In this document: piece by piece, positions 28,118 through 38,158 of the stretch
How positions within the stretch are numbered: the first letter of the stretch is position 1
How the letters are laid out: every line of letters begins with the position of its first letter
Source: CBDBKL01 sp965116215
GTDB taxonomy: Bacteria; Bdellovibrionota; Bdellovibrionia; Bdellovibrionales; JAKFYE01
Direction of reading: 5' to 3'
DNA: 64,000 nucleotides
NCBI GenBank assembly: GCA_965116215.1
Contig: OZ220494.1
Span: forward strand, 1,426,001-1,490,000
Made by a program: the position numbers and the translations under genes
The notes under the pieces: model-generated
Told to the model about the DNA's origin: nothing
What the model saw: only the letters and a program-made list of their open reading frames with translations
Database searches by the model: none

Positions 28118-30061
28118 CTATTCTCTCTCTTTTGGGAAATATCTTTGAATTTTTCCATTGTTAAGAGTCAAGGTGACCATAGGACGAATGACCTCTCGAT
28201 TTTGGTTCATAGTTAATGGGCCAATGGCTCCATCTATGGATGTTATGCGAGAGAGTTTATTCTTAAAATCTTTTCGTGAAGTTGCGCCACTTGAAAGCAA
28301 TGATCGAATGATAATACCGACATCGTAAGCTTGGACTTCAAAATCGGCAGGGCTTTCTTTAAAGGTTTTTCGAAAATTTTTAAAAAATAAGCTGTTTTGG
28401 AAGAAAGAATCTGTTGATAAAAAACTATCTACAAAAAGAGGTTGGTTTAAGGCCTTTCCCGTTCGTTTTTTGAGATTCAATGTGTTCCAAAGATTAGTTC
28501 CTATAAGTGTGACGTTATCCACATCGTTATAAAGTAGCATCGGGGCAATTTGTCCAATAATCTTTGCCCTATCTGGAATAAAAATGGCTTCAAAGTCTAT
28601 AACCGGAGGCAAAAGATCTTTGGGGATATCATTACGCGATGTCAGACGTATCTGTTGATTTTTCCAGTCTTTAACTCTCATGGAGTATTCTTTTTTTCGA
28701 TCATCTTTAAAATATGTTCCCACAAGTTTCTGAATAGAAACCCTAAAGTCTGTTTCTTTGGGAGCATAGGCTTGAGCCCCACGTATATCACCTCCCATGG
28801 CCTCTACTATTTCCCAAAAAAGCCGGGCAAACTCTTTACCGTAAGAATCATTGGGATAGAGAATGGCAAATCGCTGAATTCCTGCCTCATTTATTGCCGT
28901 CTCTACTAGTTTTTTGACTTGCATTTCACTGGTGAGAGAGTTTCTAAAGACATAATCTCCAATATGTGTGATTTTGGCTTTTTGTGACAGGGTAATGATA
29001 GGCACACGAAGCTTTTGGGCCTTTGCAGCTACACTTGTGGCTGCCTTACTCGATAGGCTTCCCACAAGGGCTATGACATGGTCTTCAAAAACTAATCTTT
29101 CAACAGCTCTTCGGGCCACAGCCGGGTCTGATTCACTGTCTATAACAGCTAACTTTAAGTTTGATTTATGAGGGCCGTAAATTCCCATACCTAACTGTAG
29201 ACCCATAAGGGTTTTATAACCTATTTTTTTCAGTGGTCCACTTAAGGGAAGAATCGCTCCTATGGTTTTGTGGTTGACAAACTTATGGGCATTTATTTGT
29301 TGGATTAATTCTTGAGATCGCTCTGCTATTTCAGAGTTTGGAGAAAGAGAAAGGACTTTTTTTAAATATTTTTTAGCGACATCAAAGTGACTCTTTTCAA
29401 AATCAGATAGGCCTAAATGAAATAGAGCTAAAGGGCGAACAAAGGAAAACTTAGAGTTCTTTGAAACAGTCTCTAATTGCGATTTTGATAAAGAGTGATC
29501 AACTATATTAAAGGCTCTTATTTTCAAGGATTCTTTGCGAGTCTCACTATAAAGATCAACAAGAGTCTGAAGCTCAAGTAGAGGGCTTTGTATTTTTTTG
29601 AAAAATTGCAGTTGTATATTTCTAGCAAGCTGCCTTTCTTTTTTAGTCGCTGTTTTGTTGTGTATAACTGTTTTCAATAAATAAAGCCCTTCTTTGTGCC
29701 TTTGCAGATGAGCTAGACATTGTGCTGCTTTGATTTTGGATTTATTATCTAAGGGACTGAAAGTGGCACCGGAATAAATTTGTTTATAAGCATTAAGTGC
29801 CAAAGAGAATTTTTTATTCGACATAAAGATATCCCCGAGGAGCAAGAGAGCATTGTCTGTTATTGCTGAGGATGGATTTTTTTGCACAATACTCTTAAGA
29901 ATTTGAATTGCGCGTTTTGTTTGCCCAGACTGGTATAATCTTTGAGCTTGGGTGAATTTATGAATATCCCGTTGGTCTGCTTTTTGAGGAGGATGGCGTT
30001 CAGGTGCTATGGAACAGCTATTCAATAATAATAAAAGGAGAGTCAAAAAAACAGGATTCAT
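28118..30061 (-). CDS. TPR lipoprotein with a periplasmic-binding (LpoA-like) domain
   Basis: The 647-residue protein has a lipobox LLNSC at residues 12-16 and TPR-like helices up to about 255 (SGQTKRAIQILKSIVQKNPS, NKKFSLALNAYKQIY). A type I periplasmic-binding fold of the branched-chain amino-acid/LpoA type follows (IGAILPLSGPLKKIG, ALVGSLSSKAATSVAAKAQK, FAILYPNDSYGKEFARLFW). LpoA proteins activate penicillin-binding proteins from the outer membrane; this is the likeliest role. The stop overlaps the dnaJ-like start region. Confidence 0.82.
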   Translation of the reverse strand: MNPVFLTLLLLLLNSCSIAPERHPPQKADQRDIHKFTQAQRLYQSGQTKRAIQILKSIVQKNPSSAITDNALLLLGDIFMSNKKFSLALNAYKQIYSGATFSPLDNKSKIKAAQCLAHLQRHKEGLYLLKTVIHNKTATKKERQLARNIQLQFFKKIQSPLLELQTLVDLYSETRKESLKIRAFNIVDHSLSKSQLETVSKNSKFSFVRPLALFHLGLSDFEKSHFDVAKKYLKKVLSLSPNSEIAERSQELIQQINAHKFVNHKTIGAILPLSGPLKKIGYKTLMGLQLGMGIYGPHKSNLKLAVIDSESDPAVARRAVERLVFEDHVIALVGSLSSKAATSVAAKAQKLRVPIITLSQKAKITHIGDYVFRNSLTSEMQVKKLVETAINEAGIQRFAILYPNDSYGKEFARLFWEIVEAMGGDIRGAQAYAPKETDFRVSIQKLVGTYFKDDRKKEYSMRVKDWKNQQIRLTSRNDIPKDLLPPVIDFEAIFIPDRAKIIGQIAPMLLYNDVDNVTLIGTNLWNTLNLKKRTGKALNQPLFVDSFLSTDSFFQNSLFFKNFRKTFKESPADFEVQAYDVGIIIRSLLSSGATSRKDFKNKLSRITSIDGAIGPLTMNQNREVIRPMVTLTLNNGKIQRYFPKERE

Positions 30062-31017
30062 TTTAACCTTCTTACATTTTCTATATATTCTCTCATGAGA
30101 GAGGAATCTTTTAAATCTTTATCAAAGTCTCTCAAGATTTTTTTTTGATTCCCACTTAATTTTTCAGGGATATCTATGAAAATTTTTATATGTAAATCGC
30201 CATTTCCTGGAGCTTTTAATCGAGGAAAACCTCGATTCTTCAGTCTAAATATTTTGCCAGATGGCGTTCCTGGTGGAACCTTCAATTCTATAAAACCAGT
30301 GAGTGTGGGCACCTGTATTTTATCGCCTAAAGTGGCCTGCATGTACCTAATGGGAACATTGATAAAAACATCATCTTTTTTTCTTATAAATAAAGGGTGG
30401 TTTTGAATGCTAATCATAACGTAAAGATCTCCTGAAAGCCCTTTAAATCCCTTGTCTCCCTCCCCTCGGAGCTTTAATTGTTGTCCTGAGTGAATGCCGG
30501 GAGGAACTTTTACTGTTATTTTTGCAGATTCTGTCCCCTCAGGTATTTTTCTTATATAACTTATAGTTTTTTCAGTGCCAATGGCCGCTTCAATAAGGTC
30601 AATATTCAGTGTGTATCTTAAGTCAGAGTTATGTTTTTCAGGCTTGTCTGTAGATGACTTATCTATAGATGTAAAAAAATCGTTAAAAAGGTTACTGAAG
30701 ATATCTGGTGAGGGATCTGTATCTTCTTCTGCAAACTTTTTTTGGAAATTTTGTTTTTGAGATGATGATGAGGGTCTTTTTGTATAGGAAGAGTTTGGCT
30801 TTTTAAAATGGATTTTATCGTAGTCTGCTCTTTTTTTATTGTTTTTTAGTGTATCATAGGCCTCAGAGAGTTCTTTAAACTTGGATTCCGCTTGTTTATT
30901 TCCATCATTTTTGTCTGGATGATACCTTAATGCCAGCTTTCTATAGGCTTTTTGTATCTGTTCTTTATTAGCAGAGCGAGGAAGATTTAATATTTTATAG
31001 TAATCTTTTTTTTTCAA
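30058..31017 (-). CDS. DnaJ-family co-chaperone (CbpA-like, no zinc finger)
   Basis: The 319-residue protein has an N-terminal J domain (DYYKILNLPRSANKEQIQKA and the HPD triad in LRYHPDKNDG), a low-complexity linker, and the C-terminal peptide-binding beta domains (VKVPPGIHSGQQLKLRGEGD, KVPPGTPSGKIFRLKNRGFP). The CxxCxGxG zinc repeats of classic DnaJ are absent, as in CbpA/DjlA-type proteins. It stimulates DnaK ATPase. Its location just downstream of grpE fits a chaperone operon. Confidence 0.93.
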   Translation of the reverse strand: MKKKDYYKILNLPRSANKEQIQKAYRKLALRYHPDKNDGNKQAESKFKELSEAYDTLKNNKKRADYDKIHFKKPNSSYTKRPSSSSQKQNFQKKFAEEDTDPSPDIFSNLFNDFFTSIDKSSTDKPEKHNSDLRYTLNIDLIEAAIGTEKTISYIRKIPEGTESAKITVKVPPGIHSGQQLKLRGEGDKGFKGLSGDLYVMISIQNHPLFIRKKDDVFINVPIRYMQATLGDKIQVPTLTGFIELKVPPGTPSGKIFRLKNRGFPRLKAPGNGDLHIKIFIDIPEKLSGNQKKILRDFDKDLKDSSLMREYIENVRRLK

Positions 31018-31028
31018 TGAATATACCG

Positions 31029-31679
31029 TTAGTTTTTATCTTTCACCTTTTCTTTAGAAACAATGACTTGTCCATATCGGATCACTTTATCATTTAATGT
31101 ATAGGGCTTTTTGTAAACTCGCAGAACACGGCCAGGCGGAGTTTTTTCATCTGATTCTTCGCTACCAAGTGCCTCATGTATATTTGGGTCAAATGCCTTT
31201 CCCAAGCTGGGCACTTCTTTAACATTAAATTGTGTTAAAAACTTTCGAAATTCATCGGCAATAAGAGTCACTCCTTTTTTAAATTCCTTAATATTTTCTG
31301 AAGATAGATTTGTGTTCAGAGCATGTTCAAAATTATCAAATATATCGAGGAAAGAAAGAATGAGTGATTCATTTGCATATCTTATAAGTTGTGATTGCTC
31401 TTTTATCATGTTTTTTTTGTAATTATCAAATTCAGCCCTCAAATAGAGATAGTCTTTTTTCATTTGTTCAAGGGCCTCTTTAGAAGAGGACTCCTTTTTC
31501 TTTTTTGTCTCCAAGTCTTGTTTTTCACTCTTGGCCTCCGTGCTTTGGATGTCTTTTTCTGCCTCAAGAGAGGGACTCTGATCTGTTTTCAAATCCCCAC
31601 CATTTTTATAAGAGTGTTTATTGCTGTTGCCAACGCCTTGCTCCATTCTTTTGTTTTTGGTCTCTTTACTCTTTTTCAT
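31029..31679 (-). CDS. grpE: GrpE, nucleotide exchange factor for DnaK
   Basis: I start at the ATG at 31679 because GAAGGAG lies just upstream; a TTG at 31691 also fits the frame. A charged disordered N-terminus of about 75 residues precedes the long coiled coil (YLYLRAEFDNYKKN) and the beta-wing domain with FDPNIHEALGSEE and GRVLRVYKKPYTLNDKVIRY, the family signature. It exchanges ADP on DnaK and can act as a thermosensor. It lies 11 bases upstream of the dnaJ-like gene. Confidence 0.95.
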   Translation of the reverse strand: MKKSKETKNKRMEQGVGNSNKHSYKNGGDLKTDQSPSLEAEKDIQSTEAKSEKQDLETKKKKESSSKEALEQMKKDYLYLRAEFDNYKKNMIKEQSQLIRYANESLILSFLDIFDNFEHALNTNLSSENIKEFKKGVTLIADEFRKFLTQFNVKEVPSLGKAFDPNIHEALGSEESDEKTPPGRVLRVYKKPYTLNDKVIRYGQVIVSKEKVKDKN

Positions 31680-31784
31680 ATTCTCCTTCAAAATGTCTGT
31701 TGTTGAACTGGTCTTATTTATGTGTTCTGTGTGTAAAAAGTCAAACCTATGAGGTCCTTACAGTTGACACAATAGCACAGAATA

Positions 31785-32954
31785 TCAAGACTTTGAGAGG
31801 TCTTCTGTTAAAAAAGTCAACTCTTGAAAGACAAAATTAGGGGTCAGTTTTCCTCTTTCAGACAGAGACCATCTCCCTTCTCTGTGCTGAAGATAGTATG
31901 AGGACTTCAGTGTATTGAGTCTATCAGTCAGTATTTTTTTATATTTGGAAGGAAATTTTAGAAGCTCATCTTCTGAAAATCCATTCATAAGTCTTAGTCG
32001 TGTGTGGAAAAAGTCAGTCAATTTCTGATGAAGTTTTAAATGTTCAATATTTTTATGGGGTAAATGGGCGTACGGGGAGTCTAATTTGTTTGTGTTATTA
32101 ATGAAATCTTTGTATTTGACAAGGCTGGGAGGGTTCCAAAATCGTATGCCCCAGGGGGCTGTCTGCAAATAGGAATGAGCACTCATACCTATTCCAAGAT
32201 AGGATTTATCTGTCCAATATAGAAGGTTGTGTCGTGATTCACATCCTTTTTTTGCATAATTAGAGATTTCATATTGTTTAAAACCCTTGTCTTTTAATAT
32301 GTTCCAAATGAGTTTGTACATTTTTATTTCCAGGGATTCAGAAGGGCGTAGTTTATTTAAAAAGTGAGATTTATCAACGGTAAGACAATATGCGCTGATA
32401 TGAGACGGGTTGTAGCTTAAAATGTGTTGGATATCTGAAAAAACATGTTGGAGTGTTTGATGAGGTAAACCGAAAAGTATATCGCATGTAAAATGAACAT
32501 CTAACTGTTGAAGGAGTCCTAGTGTTATCTGAGAATCAGAAGATGTATGCTTTCTTTTTACATATTTAAGTTTTTTATCATCAAATGTTTGTACTCCGAC
32601 GCTAAAACGATTGATGCCACTTTTCATAAGGGCTTTATAGTCTCTTTTTTTATAAGTTCCAGGGTTAATTTCAATAGTGATCTCACAATCTTTGTTTAAC
32701 TGAATATGTGATTTGATATAAGATAAAATGTCACTGATCTGGTGAGCTTGTAAAAGACTTGGTGTCCCACCTCCAAAATAAATGGAAGTTAAAGAACTGG
32801 TTTTAAAGTGAGGGAGTTTTAGTTGGATTTCTTTTTTGAGTAAGCTAACATAAATATCTGGTGTTATAGGGTGATCTTTTAAGACTGTGGAAAAGTCACA
32901 ATAACTACATCTTTGTAGACAATATGGAATATGAATGTAGAGTCCTTTTAACAT
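31785..32954 (-). CDS. hemW: HemW-like radical SAM heme chaperone
   Basis: I start at the ATG at 32954 (MLKGLYIHIPYCLQRCSYCD), which matches the HemW N-terminus; the longer frame would add 26 residues. The radical-SAM CxxxCxxC cluster motif is in IPYCLQRCSYC, followed by YFGGGTPSLL and INPGTYKKRDY. The HemN-type C-terminal region follows (388 aa). HemW binds heme and a 4Fe-4S cluster and inserts heme into respiratory enzymes; older annotations call it oxygen-independent coproporphyrinogen oxidase-like. It diverges from the M16 gene with a 17-base gap. Confidence 0.9.
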   Translation of the reverse strand: MLKGLYIHIPYCLQRCSYCDFSTVLKDHPITPDIYVSLLKKEIQLKLPHFKTSSLTSIYFGGGTPSLLQAHQISDILSYIKSHIQLNKDCEITIEINPGTYKKRDYKALMKSGINRFSVGVQTFDDKKLKYVKRKHTSSDSQITLGLLQQLDVHFTCDILFGLPHQTLQHVFSDIQHILSYNPSHISAYCLTVDKSHFLNKLRPSESLEIKMYKLIWNILKDKGFKQYEISNYAKKGCESRHNLLYWTDKSYLGIGMSAHSYLQTAPWGIRFWNPPSLVKYKDFINNTNKLDSPYAHLPHKNIEHLKLHQKLTDFFHTRLRLMNGFSEDELLKFPSKYKKILTDRLNTLKSSYYLQHREGRWSLSERGKLTPNFVFQELTFLTEDLSKS

Positions 32955-32971
32955 AAGAAATAAGGTAACCA

Positions 32972-35590
32972 ATGTTAAGAAAAATGCAATTGAGAAATGG
33001 GATGAAGGTTTATCTTTATCCAACGTATACATCTCCTATTTTGGCCTTTTATCTTTGGGTCAATACAGGAAGTGCTGATGAAAAGAAGGGTGAGGAAGGC
33101 ATAAGTCACTTTATTGAACATCTTTTGTTTAAAGGAACAAAAAAATATAAAGTGGGTGAAATCGCATCGGTGATTGAAGGTGCTGGTGGAAGATTAAATG
33201 CTTATACATCTCTAGATCAGACTGTTTTTCACATTACTATTTCAAGAAATTATTCTCATTTAGCGTTAGATGTTCTTTTTGAAATGGTGGGAAGACCAAG
33301 CTTCGACCCACAAGAAATTGATAATGAAAGAGATGTTGTTTTAGAGGAAATCAAGCGTTCAGCAGATTCATCATATAGAGAGGCCAGTCAGTTATTATTT
33401 TCTACTGTTTACAAAAAGCATCCTTATGGGGTTCCTGTTATTGGGTATGCAGAAAATATCAAGTCATTTTCTCCTGAAAAAATAAAAAACTTTTTTAAAT
33501 CAAGATATTCTCCTGACAACATGAGCCTTTATATTGTAGGGGATATGGATGAAAAGGAAATGAAAGAGAACATTATAAGGGAAAGTCAAAAGATGACCCC
33601 TTGTCAATTAAAACCCGTTCGACGCTGTTTTGAGAGTGTGCAAAGTCAGCCGATCTTTAAATATGAAAAGAGAGAATTTAGAGAAGTTATACTACACATG
33701 GCATGGAGAGTACCCTCTGCAAAGAGTAAAGTGGCTCCAGCTTTAGAAGTTCTTGCCCTGATTCTGGGGCAAGGAGAATCTTCAAGGTTATTTAAAAGAT
33801 TGAAATTAGAGACGGGTCTTGTCACCTCTATCGGAAGTTCCTATTATGCCTTGGTCGATGAAGGGCTTTTGACGATATCTCTTACTCTCGAAGAAAAGAA
33901 GGTTATACAGGCACTTGATGTCTTGGGGGAAGAGCTGACACGATTTTTACTTGAAGGTCCACGACAAGAAGAGTTAAAAAAAGCGCAGTACCTTTTACAA
34001 TGTGACGAATTATATTCTGTGGAAACTGTGGATGGCAAAGCACAGAGATTAGGTCATGATGCACAGATCTTTGATGATCCAGAGTATTTTCAGAAATTTC
34101 TTGAAAAGGTAAATAAAGTGACTTTGCAAGATATTTATAATGTCACTCATAAATACTTAAAGTCAGAAAAAATATCAATAGTTTGTATGAGTCCTAAGAA
34201 GAGTAAAAATTTGAATAAAAATATTCAAAAGTGGATTAAGGGTTATCAATTATCGTGTGCCTTTTCATCTCTTTTTAAGAAAGAAAGAGAAAAATCTCTA
34301 AAGGTATTTCCGGTATTTAATAAAAATCTTTTAGAAAAGATGAAATCCAAAGAAAAACCGAGTCACGAGCGGATAGTATTTCGTTCGGGGACAAAAATGG
34401 TTTATCGATCTAGTTATGATTCTCAAATATTTTCCCTTCATTTAGCATTTTTGGGTGGGGCTCGCTGTGAAATAATGTCTCAACAGGGGTTATCTGAATT
34501 GGTAAGAGTAACATTGCTTTCAGGGACTAAAAATCACTCTGAAATTGAGTTGAGAACGCTTTTGGATAATAAGGGCATATCTTTGTATCCGTTTTCTGGA
34601 AGGAATACAATAGGACTTACAGTGTCTGCTTTAAGCGATCAATTCTCTTTAGCTCAAAAGCTATTGTTTGATATTGTAGCCCATGTCCAATTTGATGCAG
34701 ATATTGTTGAAAGAGAAAAAGCACAACTTTTGAATATGATTCAAATTAAAAAAGACTTTCCCGATCAGATAGCTATGTCTTTGTTTTGTAAAAATCTTTT
34801 TCAAGATCACCCCTACTCGAGAGACCCTCTTGGAACAAAGAAAACCATAAAAAGTTTAACAAAGACGAATATCAATAGGTGTTGGAAGCAAACAGCAACA
34901 CAAAACAATCTTTGTGTGGTTTTATCTGGAAATTTTCCAGTTTTAAATGCCAAATCTTTTTGGCAGTCACATATAGAACAACTGCCTATTGGGAAAAAAA
35001 TAAATATGAAAACTCCTCTGCCACCTTTGACAGAAGATCATTTTATTTTTGAGTCATCATGTAAGGAGCAATCTCATATTATGTATGGAATGAGAGGATT
35101 GACTTTCAATGATTCTCAGAAGTATGTGCTTCATGTGTTACAGGCCATTCTTGCCGGGCAGGGTGGTCGACTGTTTACTGAACTTAGGGATAAAGCCTCT
35201 TTGGCGTATACTGTAGCACCTGTCAAAATGGAAGGGATAGATACAGGATTGTTTGGGGCTTATATTGGATGTTCTCCAGAAAAGAGTCAAAGGGCTATTT
35301 CGCTCTTAGAGCAAGAGTTTTATAAAGTTTCCAATGTGAAAGTCTCTTCTCTAGAGTTGGAAAGAGCTAAAAGATTCTTGATAGGAAAACATGATATTCA
35401 TTTACAGAAAAGTTCATCTATTGCGAATTATATTTTATTCAATGAAATTTATGATGTTTCTTATAGAGAGCTTTGGGATTATCAGAAATATATTTTAAAT
35501 GTGACAGAGGACGATGTACTCAATATGGCTCAGAAACTTTTTTCTCAACATAAAGTCACTGTTGTGGTAGGTCGAGATAATCCCTTTTGA
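32972..35590 (+). CDS. Double-domain M16 zinc peptidase (insulinase/PqqL-like)
   Basis: The 872-residue protein has two M16 modules. The first carries the inverted zinc motif HFIEH (in EEGISHFIEHLLFKGT) and the downstream glutamate in NERDVVLEEIKR. The second, from about residue 460, has the M16 fold pattern but no HxxEH (GLSELVRVTLLSGT at the equivalent place), as expected for the inactive half. No signal peptide is visible. M16 enzymes clear peptides or process exported proteins. Confidence 0.92.
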   Translation: MLRKMQLRNGMKVYLYPTYTSPILAFYLWVNTGSADEKKGEEGISHFIEHLLFKGTKKYKVGEIASVIEGAGGRLNAYTSLDQTVFHITISRNYSHLALDVLFEMVGRPSFDPQEIDNERDVVLEEIKRSADSSYREASQLLFSTVYKKHPYGVPVIGYAENIKSFSPEKIKNFFKSRYSPDNMSLYIVGDMDEKEMKENIIRESQKMTPCQLKPVRRCFESVQSQPIFKYEKREFREVILHMAWRVPSAKSKVAPALEVLALILGQGESSRLFKRLKLETGLVTSIGSSYYALVDEGLLTISLTLEEKKVIQALDVLGEELTRFLLEGPRQEELKKAQYLLQCDELYSVETVDGKAQRLGHDAQIFDDPEYFQKFLEKVNKVTLQDIYNVTHKYLKSEKISIVCMSPKKSKNLNKNIQKWIKGYQLSCAFSSLFKKEREKSLKVFPVFNKNLLEKMKSKEKPSHERIVFRSGTKMVYRSSYDSQIFSLHLAFLGGARCEIMSQQGLSELVRVTLLSGTKNHSEIELRTLLDNKGISLYPFSGRNTIGLTVSALSDQFSLAQKLLFDIVAHVQFDADIVEREKAQLLNMIQIKKDFPDQIAMSLFCKNLFQDHPYSRDPLGTKKTIKSLTKTNINRCWKQTATQNNLCVVLSGNFPVLNAKSFWQSHIEQLPIGKKINMKTPLPPLTEDHFIFESSCKEQSHIMYGMRGLTFNDSQKYVLHVLQAILAGQGGRLFTELRDKASLAYTVAPVKMEGIDTGLFGAYIGCSPEKSQRAISLLEQEFYKVSNVKVSSLELERAKRFLIGKHDIHLQKSSSIANYILFNEIYDVSYRELWDYQKYILNVTEDDVLNMAQKLFSQHKVTVVVGRDNPF

Positions 35591-35611
35591 GGGTGGAAAA
35601 TTATAGAAGGT

Positions 35612-36217
35612 TTAATTTTTAGATTCAGATAGAGGTGTTACAAGTATACCTTTTGATACCAGTATGTCTCTGGCCACTTGAGATCTTGTTTTCAAATAAG
35701 ATTCATAGATTTGAATAAGGTTAGATTCTGTTTGAATTGCTGATTTTTTGCTGATCCAAGACAATATATCTACAAATTGAACAAATTTACTCGAGAGTTC
35801 ATTAAAAATTTTTCTAGAAGTATCCTTTTTCGTATCTTTGGCTAAGACTGTATAGGCAGCTCCACCCATATCCACATAGTAATTCACATCAACAAATTTG
35901 CGAGAGAGACTTTCTGCAAAAAAGCCACTGATGTACAAGGAGGTATCTCCTAACTTTTTAAGTGTGTGATATTTGACAGCCTCTGTCTCATTGAAGGCTT
36001 TTAAATACAGTGCCGCTAATGTAGAGCGTTGCTTTTTTCCAGATAGAGATTCTTCATCAAAAAGATTGGAGGCATTCATATAGTGCCTGAGTAGATCAAC
36101 TAAATAGGCCTTAGTCTGAGGAAGTGTATCAAGACGCAGCTTTCTCGATGCCACTTCAACTTCTTCTTTAAAATAACCCTCCGATGATAAGCAGAGGGAA
36201 GATCTCTCATGCTTCAT
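35612..36217 (-). CDS. Conserved-looking hypothetical protein
   Basis: The 201-residue, mostly helical protein has no signal peptide or membrane segment. Regions such as LPQTKAYLVDLLRHYMNASNLFDEE and LYISGFFAESLSRKFVDVNYYVDMGGAAY look conserved-protein-like rather than random. I do not recognise the family. It is convergent with the M16 gene and divergent from tatB. Confidence 0.7.
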   Translation of the reverse strand: MKHERSSLCLSSEGYFKEEVEVASRKLRLDTLPQTKAYLVDLLRHYMNASNLFDEESLSGKKQRSTLAALYLKAFNETEAVKYHTLKKLGDTSLYISGFFAESLSRKFVDVNYYVDMGGAAYTVLAKDTKKDTSRKIFNELSSKFVQFVDILSWISKKSAIQTESNLIQIYESYLKTRSQVARDILVSKGILVTPLSESKN

Positions 36218-36357
36218 CTTACTTTATTATTTTACCCTGATAGAGATTTTTTGTCTAACTGCGTCCAATATTTTCTTAGTCTTTTGTCTAGTTTGTTTAT
36301 TTTTCGCTAAGGGGTCTTCGAAAGAGATTGGAAGTGATCTCAAAGAGGCCAACTGTT

Positions 36358-36810
36358 ATGATCTCAGGGATGTTTAATATTGGATTTTTAGAACTTTTTA
36401 TAATTTGCGCTATTGGTCTTTTGGTTGTTGGACCTAAGCAATTGCCGGAGGTGGCTGGAGCTATTGGTCGGTTTCTGGGAGATTTAAAACGAACAACAGA
36501 AGATATGACCCATTCTTTTTTAAATACAAAGAAAAAAACAGAGGATTTTTTACGTCATACGGGTGAAGAGATTGAAGAGGGGATATTCTCTAATTCTGAA
36601 AAAGATATGCAAAAGACCACAATAAAAAATGAAATCGGTCAAAGTGATTCCAAATTGGATGCGAAGGTAGAATTTGCAAAGAGCATAGAGAAGAATAGAG
36701 AAAGTCGTTTGGCATTTGGAAAGAAAGTCTCCGAAAGAGGTGTAGAAGAAGATAAAGCGCATCAAAAACCAGAGGATAAACCTGATGGCCGAAATGCAGA
36801 ACGCCGATGA
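36358..36810 (+). CDS. tatB: TatB/TatA-like twin-arginine translocase subunit
   Basis: One N-terminal membrane helix (FNIGFLELFIICAIGLLVVG) is followed by the amphipathic helix start GPKQLPEVAGAIGRFLGDLKR, typical of TatA/TatB. The long charged tail of about 100 residues favours TatB. The ATG at 36358 has AGAGG 10 bases upstream; a second ATG lies at 36370. It overlaps tatC by 26 bases. TatB receives folded substrates together with TatC. Confidence 0.9.
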   Translation: MISGMFNIGFLELFIICAIGLLVVGPKQLPEVAGAIGRFLGDLKRTTEDMTHSFLNTKKKTEDFLRHTGEEIEEGIFSNSEKDMQKTTIKNEIGQSDSKLDAKVEFAKSIEKNRESRLAFGKKVSERGVEEDKAHQKPEDKPDGRNAERR

Positions 36811-37528
36811 GGGTGAATCCTTTATTGAGCATTTAACTGAACTCAGGCAGCGTTTGATTTATATTCTATGCATTGTTCTCGTGGGCTCTGGTATTTCATG
36901 GATTTTTTCAGAACATATTTTTGAGATTTTAAGGCGGCCTATTTCTCCTTACCTCCCATCAAGTGATGGGGGATTGGTGTATACAGGTGTCATGGAAAAG
37001 TTTATTTCTCATGTTAAGGTCTCACTGCTTTCAGGTGTGATTCTTACAACTCCCCTATGGCTTTATCAGATATGGTGTTTTATAGCTCCTGGACTTTACA
37101 GGGGAGAAAAAAAGTTTGCACTATCTTTTTTGTTTTCTGGAACAGTTCTTTTCTTGTCGGGAGTTTGTTTTGTCTATTTTATTGTCTATGATATAGCCTT
37201 TGATTTTCTTATGAATTTTGGGGGCACAATAGATAAACCATTAATAACTATTGGGGAGTATTTATCTTTTTTTTCCATGACAACTTTATTATTTGGTGTG
37301 GCTTTTGAGGTGCCTTTGGCCCTTGTGCTTATGGGTGTTATGGGTGTTATCGATCATCATTTTCTTCAGAAGAAAAGAAAATATGCCATTGTCCTGATAG
37401 CTATCATTTCGGCTTTAGTCACACCTCCAGATCCGCTCAGTATGTTGATGTTGATGTTTCCATTACTTGTTCTGTATGAAATCTCTGTTGTCCTTGTAAG
37501 GATTTTCGGACGAAAACAAAAAACTTAA
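36785..37528 (+). CDS. tatC: TatC, twin-arginine translocase channel/receptor subunit
   Basis: The 247-residue protein has six membrane helices. The N-terminal ESFIEHLTELRQRLIYIL and the conserved FIAPGLYRGEKKFALSF are diagnostic of TatC. It recognises the RR signal peptide and with TatA/B moves folded proteins across the inner membrane. Confidence 0.96.
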   Translation: MAEMQNADEGESFIEHLTELRQRLIYILCIVLVGSGISWIFSEHIFEILRRPISPYLPSSDGGLVYTGVMEKFISHVKVSLLSGVILTTPLWLYQIWCFIAPGLYRGEKKFALSFLFSGTVLFLSGVCFVYFIVYDIAFDFLMNFGGTIDKPLITIGEYLSFFSMTTLLFGVAFEVPLALVLMGVMGVIDHHFLQKKRKYAIVLIAIISALVTPPDPLSMLMLMFPLLVLYEISVVLVRIFGRKQKT

Positions 37529-37529
37529 T

Positions 37530-37880
37530 ATACAGAATAAACGTGTAGGGGCAGTTCCGCTACATCAAGCTTTAGCTGATAAAAGACTAGAAATTGTAGA
37601 GGCACTTTTAAAATATCCTAATATTGATCCTAATGTAAAATCTGCAGTTGGAGCTACACCTTTAGATTACGCTATAATTTCAGGAGATTTAAAAATTGTA
37701 AAAGCCCTTCTCAAACATCATGATGTTGATATTTATGGGATAAATATGAACGGAAAAACTCCCCTTCAAATGGCAAAGTATTTTGCTTCCAAGTCGGTTG
37801 AGATTGTAGAGTTTATAGAAAGGGAAATAGAGGAAAGACAAAGACAGCAAATAAAAGAAGGCTCTTGTTACATTAATTAA
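37530..37880 (+). pseudogene. Ankyrin-repeat protein remnant lacking its 5' end
   Basis: From 37530 the frame is open for 116 codons and encodes about three ankyrin repeats (VPLHQALADKRLEIVEALLK, ATPLDYAIISGDLKIVKALL, KTPLQMAKYFA). The C-terminus ends in SCYIN. A stop at 37497 and the lack of any ATG/GTG/TTG before the first repeat show it is 5' truncated. It abuts the tatC stop. The end resembles that of the ankyrin gene at 38764 (MGCYN), so it may be a broken relative. Confidence 0.75.
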
Positions 37881-38158
37881 AGTTTTGTAAAATAAAATCT
37901 TTTTTAAGTATAAGATGAGTGAGTTATTAAAATTTTTTTCATAAAAATCTCTCCGCATCCCTTTTAAAAGCATAATACATCTTTGCTTAATAACAACTCG
38001 CATTTTGTCCGAAAATTGTATTTGAGTATCGGAACAATCTTCTGTCTAGATCGAATGTGCTTTGCTTTTAGGGTTGTTTCTTTTTTGCAAAGAGCTTCAT
38101 TGAAATTGATTTTTGAAAGAAAAATCTATAAAACTATAAATAAAAAGGCAGTTAATAT
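37881..38158. other. AT-rich spacer between ankyrin remnant and nuclease-like gene
   Basis: I see no gene or clear signal in these 278 bases. Confidence 0.4.
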
